DNA of 64,000 nucleotides from JAVBLT01 sp031553315 (GTDB lineage Bacteria > Verrucomicrobiota > Kiritimatiellia > RFP12 > DVOR01). Made by a program: the position numbers and the translations under genes. Shown here piece by piece: positions 63,664 through 64,000 of the stretch. The notes below the pieces were generated by a model. It did not search any database and was not told where the DNA came from. It saw only the letters and a list, made by a program, of their open reading frames with translations. The stretch is taken from contig JAVBLT010000011.1 in NCBI GenBank assembly GCA_031553315.1, positions 1 to 64,000 of the forward strand, read 5' to 3'. The stretch's first letter is position 1; each line of letters begins with the position of its first letter.

Positions 63664-63705
63664 TGAAAAAAATGCAGAAAAATACGGCATTCCCTCATTT
63701 TAGCA

Positions 63706-63733
63706 TTGATTATTCCCCGAAAACGTGTATCTT
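63706..63733 (+). promoter_or_regulatory. Putative promoter of the HU-family gene
   Basis: TTGATT (63706-63711) and TATCTT (63728-63733) are spaced 16 bp apart, about 60 nt before ATG 63793. Confidence 0.4.
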
Positions 63734-63792
63734 TGCACCAAACATGTGGATGTGCCGCATGATGGTCTGGTCTTAAAGCTAGGAGTAAACAA

Positions 63793-64000
63793 ATGGCAAA
63801 AGGTTCAAAAGCGGCTCCCGTTGCAAAGAAGCCGATGACGAAAGCACAGTTGATGACAGCCCTCTCTGAGCGCTGTGAAATCACCAAGAAACAGGCTGCC
63901 GATATTTACGACGCCCTGCTCGCCATCGCCGCCGAAGAAGCGAAAAATCCCTCCGGATTCGTTTTCCCGGGCCTGGGCAAGCTCATCAAAGTCGAACGCG
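63793..64000 (+). CDS. HU-family DNA-binding protein (3' partial)
   Basis: The first 69 residues are in the window; AGGAG (63781-63785) lies 7 nt before the ATG. After a short Lys/Ala-rich extension (KGSKAAPVAKKPM) the sequence TKAQLMTALSERCEITKKQAADIYDALLAIAAEEAKNPSGFVFPGLGKLIKVER fits the HU/IHF N-terminal helices and the start of the beta arm. The basic extension recalls HU variants of PVC bacteria. It continues past the window end. Nucleoid architecture is the expected role. Confidence 0.85.
   Translation, partial: MAKGSKAAPVAKKPMTKAQLMTALSERCEITKKQAADIYDALLAIAAEEAKNPSGFVFPGLGKLIKVER

Overview
The window is a GC-rich bacterial chromosome segment, most likely from the PVC superphylum (Lentisphaerota/Kiritimatiellota/Verrucomicrobiota). 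The strongest clue is a 51-residue small basic protein of the Chlamydia/Verrucomicrobia type at 9334-9489. Supporting clues are giant secreted beta-helix and InlB-repeat proteins, an exosortase with an EpsI domain, a GH105-DUF4861 polysaccharide enzyme, an ECF sigma/zinc-finger/Ser-Thr kinase operon, and LptE, Lol and MsbA-type genes that imply an outer membrane. No prophage, insertion sequence or CRISPR array was seen.

Layout. 1-9219 is the 3' part of a giant mosaic surface protein. 9334-16098 holds the small basic protein, an alginate-export-type porin, hflX, a PurF homologue without its N-terminal cysteine, and GH105-DUF4861. 16136-21245 is a five-gene minus-strand operon: two secreted proteins, an ECF sigma factor, a zinc-finger protein and a membrane kinase. 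21513-29732 is a tightly coupled plus-strand operon: YdjY-like protein, Agl23-type membrane protein, exosortase-EpsI, DUF192, LolC/E, LolD and TrkH. 29719-33693 holds HAD hydrolase, YchJ, Asd and a Sel1-repeat protein. 34019-35780 carries two nearly identical secreted proteins with strong promoters and a C-terminal tail shaped like a sorting signal. 35937-41341 holds pta, an aminotransferase, dinB, a sugar-nucleotide reductase, and a minimal second exosortase coupled to a YugP-type protease. 41408-47241 holds a serpin and a large autotransporter-associated-repeat protein. 47435-52691 is housekeeping (guaB, an Opp-type ATPase, alr, gluQ, thiD). 52688-54605 is a Septu-like ATPase/HNH defence pair. 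54615-59549 holds GT4, a nucleotide-sugar dehydrogenase lacking its cysteine loop, an MsbA-like exporter and a secreted protein. 59561-64000 holds serA, a TPR protein, LptE, tRNA-Arg(CCG), an RnfE-like protein with a probable homopolymer frameshift, and the start of an HU-family gene.

The theme is envelope and surface biogenesis: sorting enzymes (two exosortases), probable sorted substrates, lipoprotein and LPS machinery, glycan genes and large secreted adhesins. The most interesting candidate system is the two exosortases of different architecture plus the duplicated protein pair whose tail (GQPLPG, Ala-rich hydrophobic stretch, RKRRN) differs from the usual PEP-CTERM motif. All functions are inferred from the sequence and from knowledge of the families; no database search was run.
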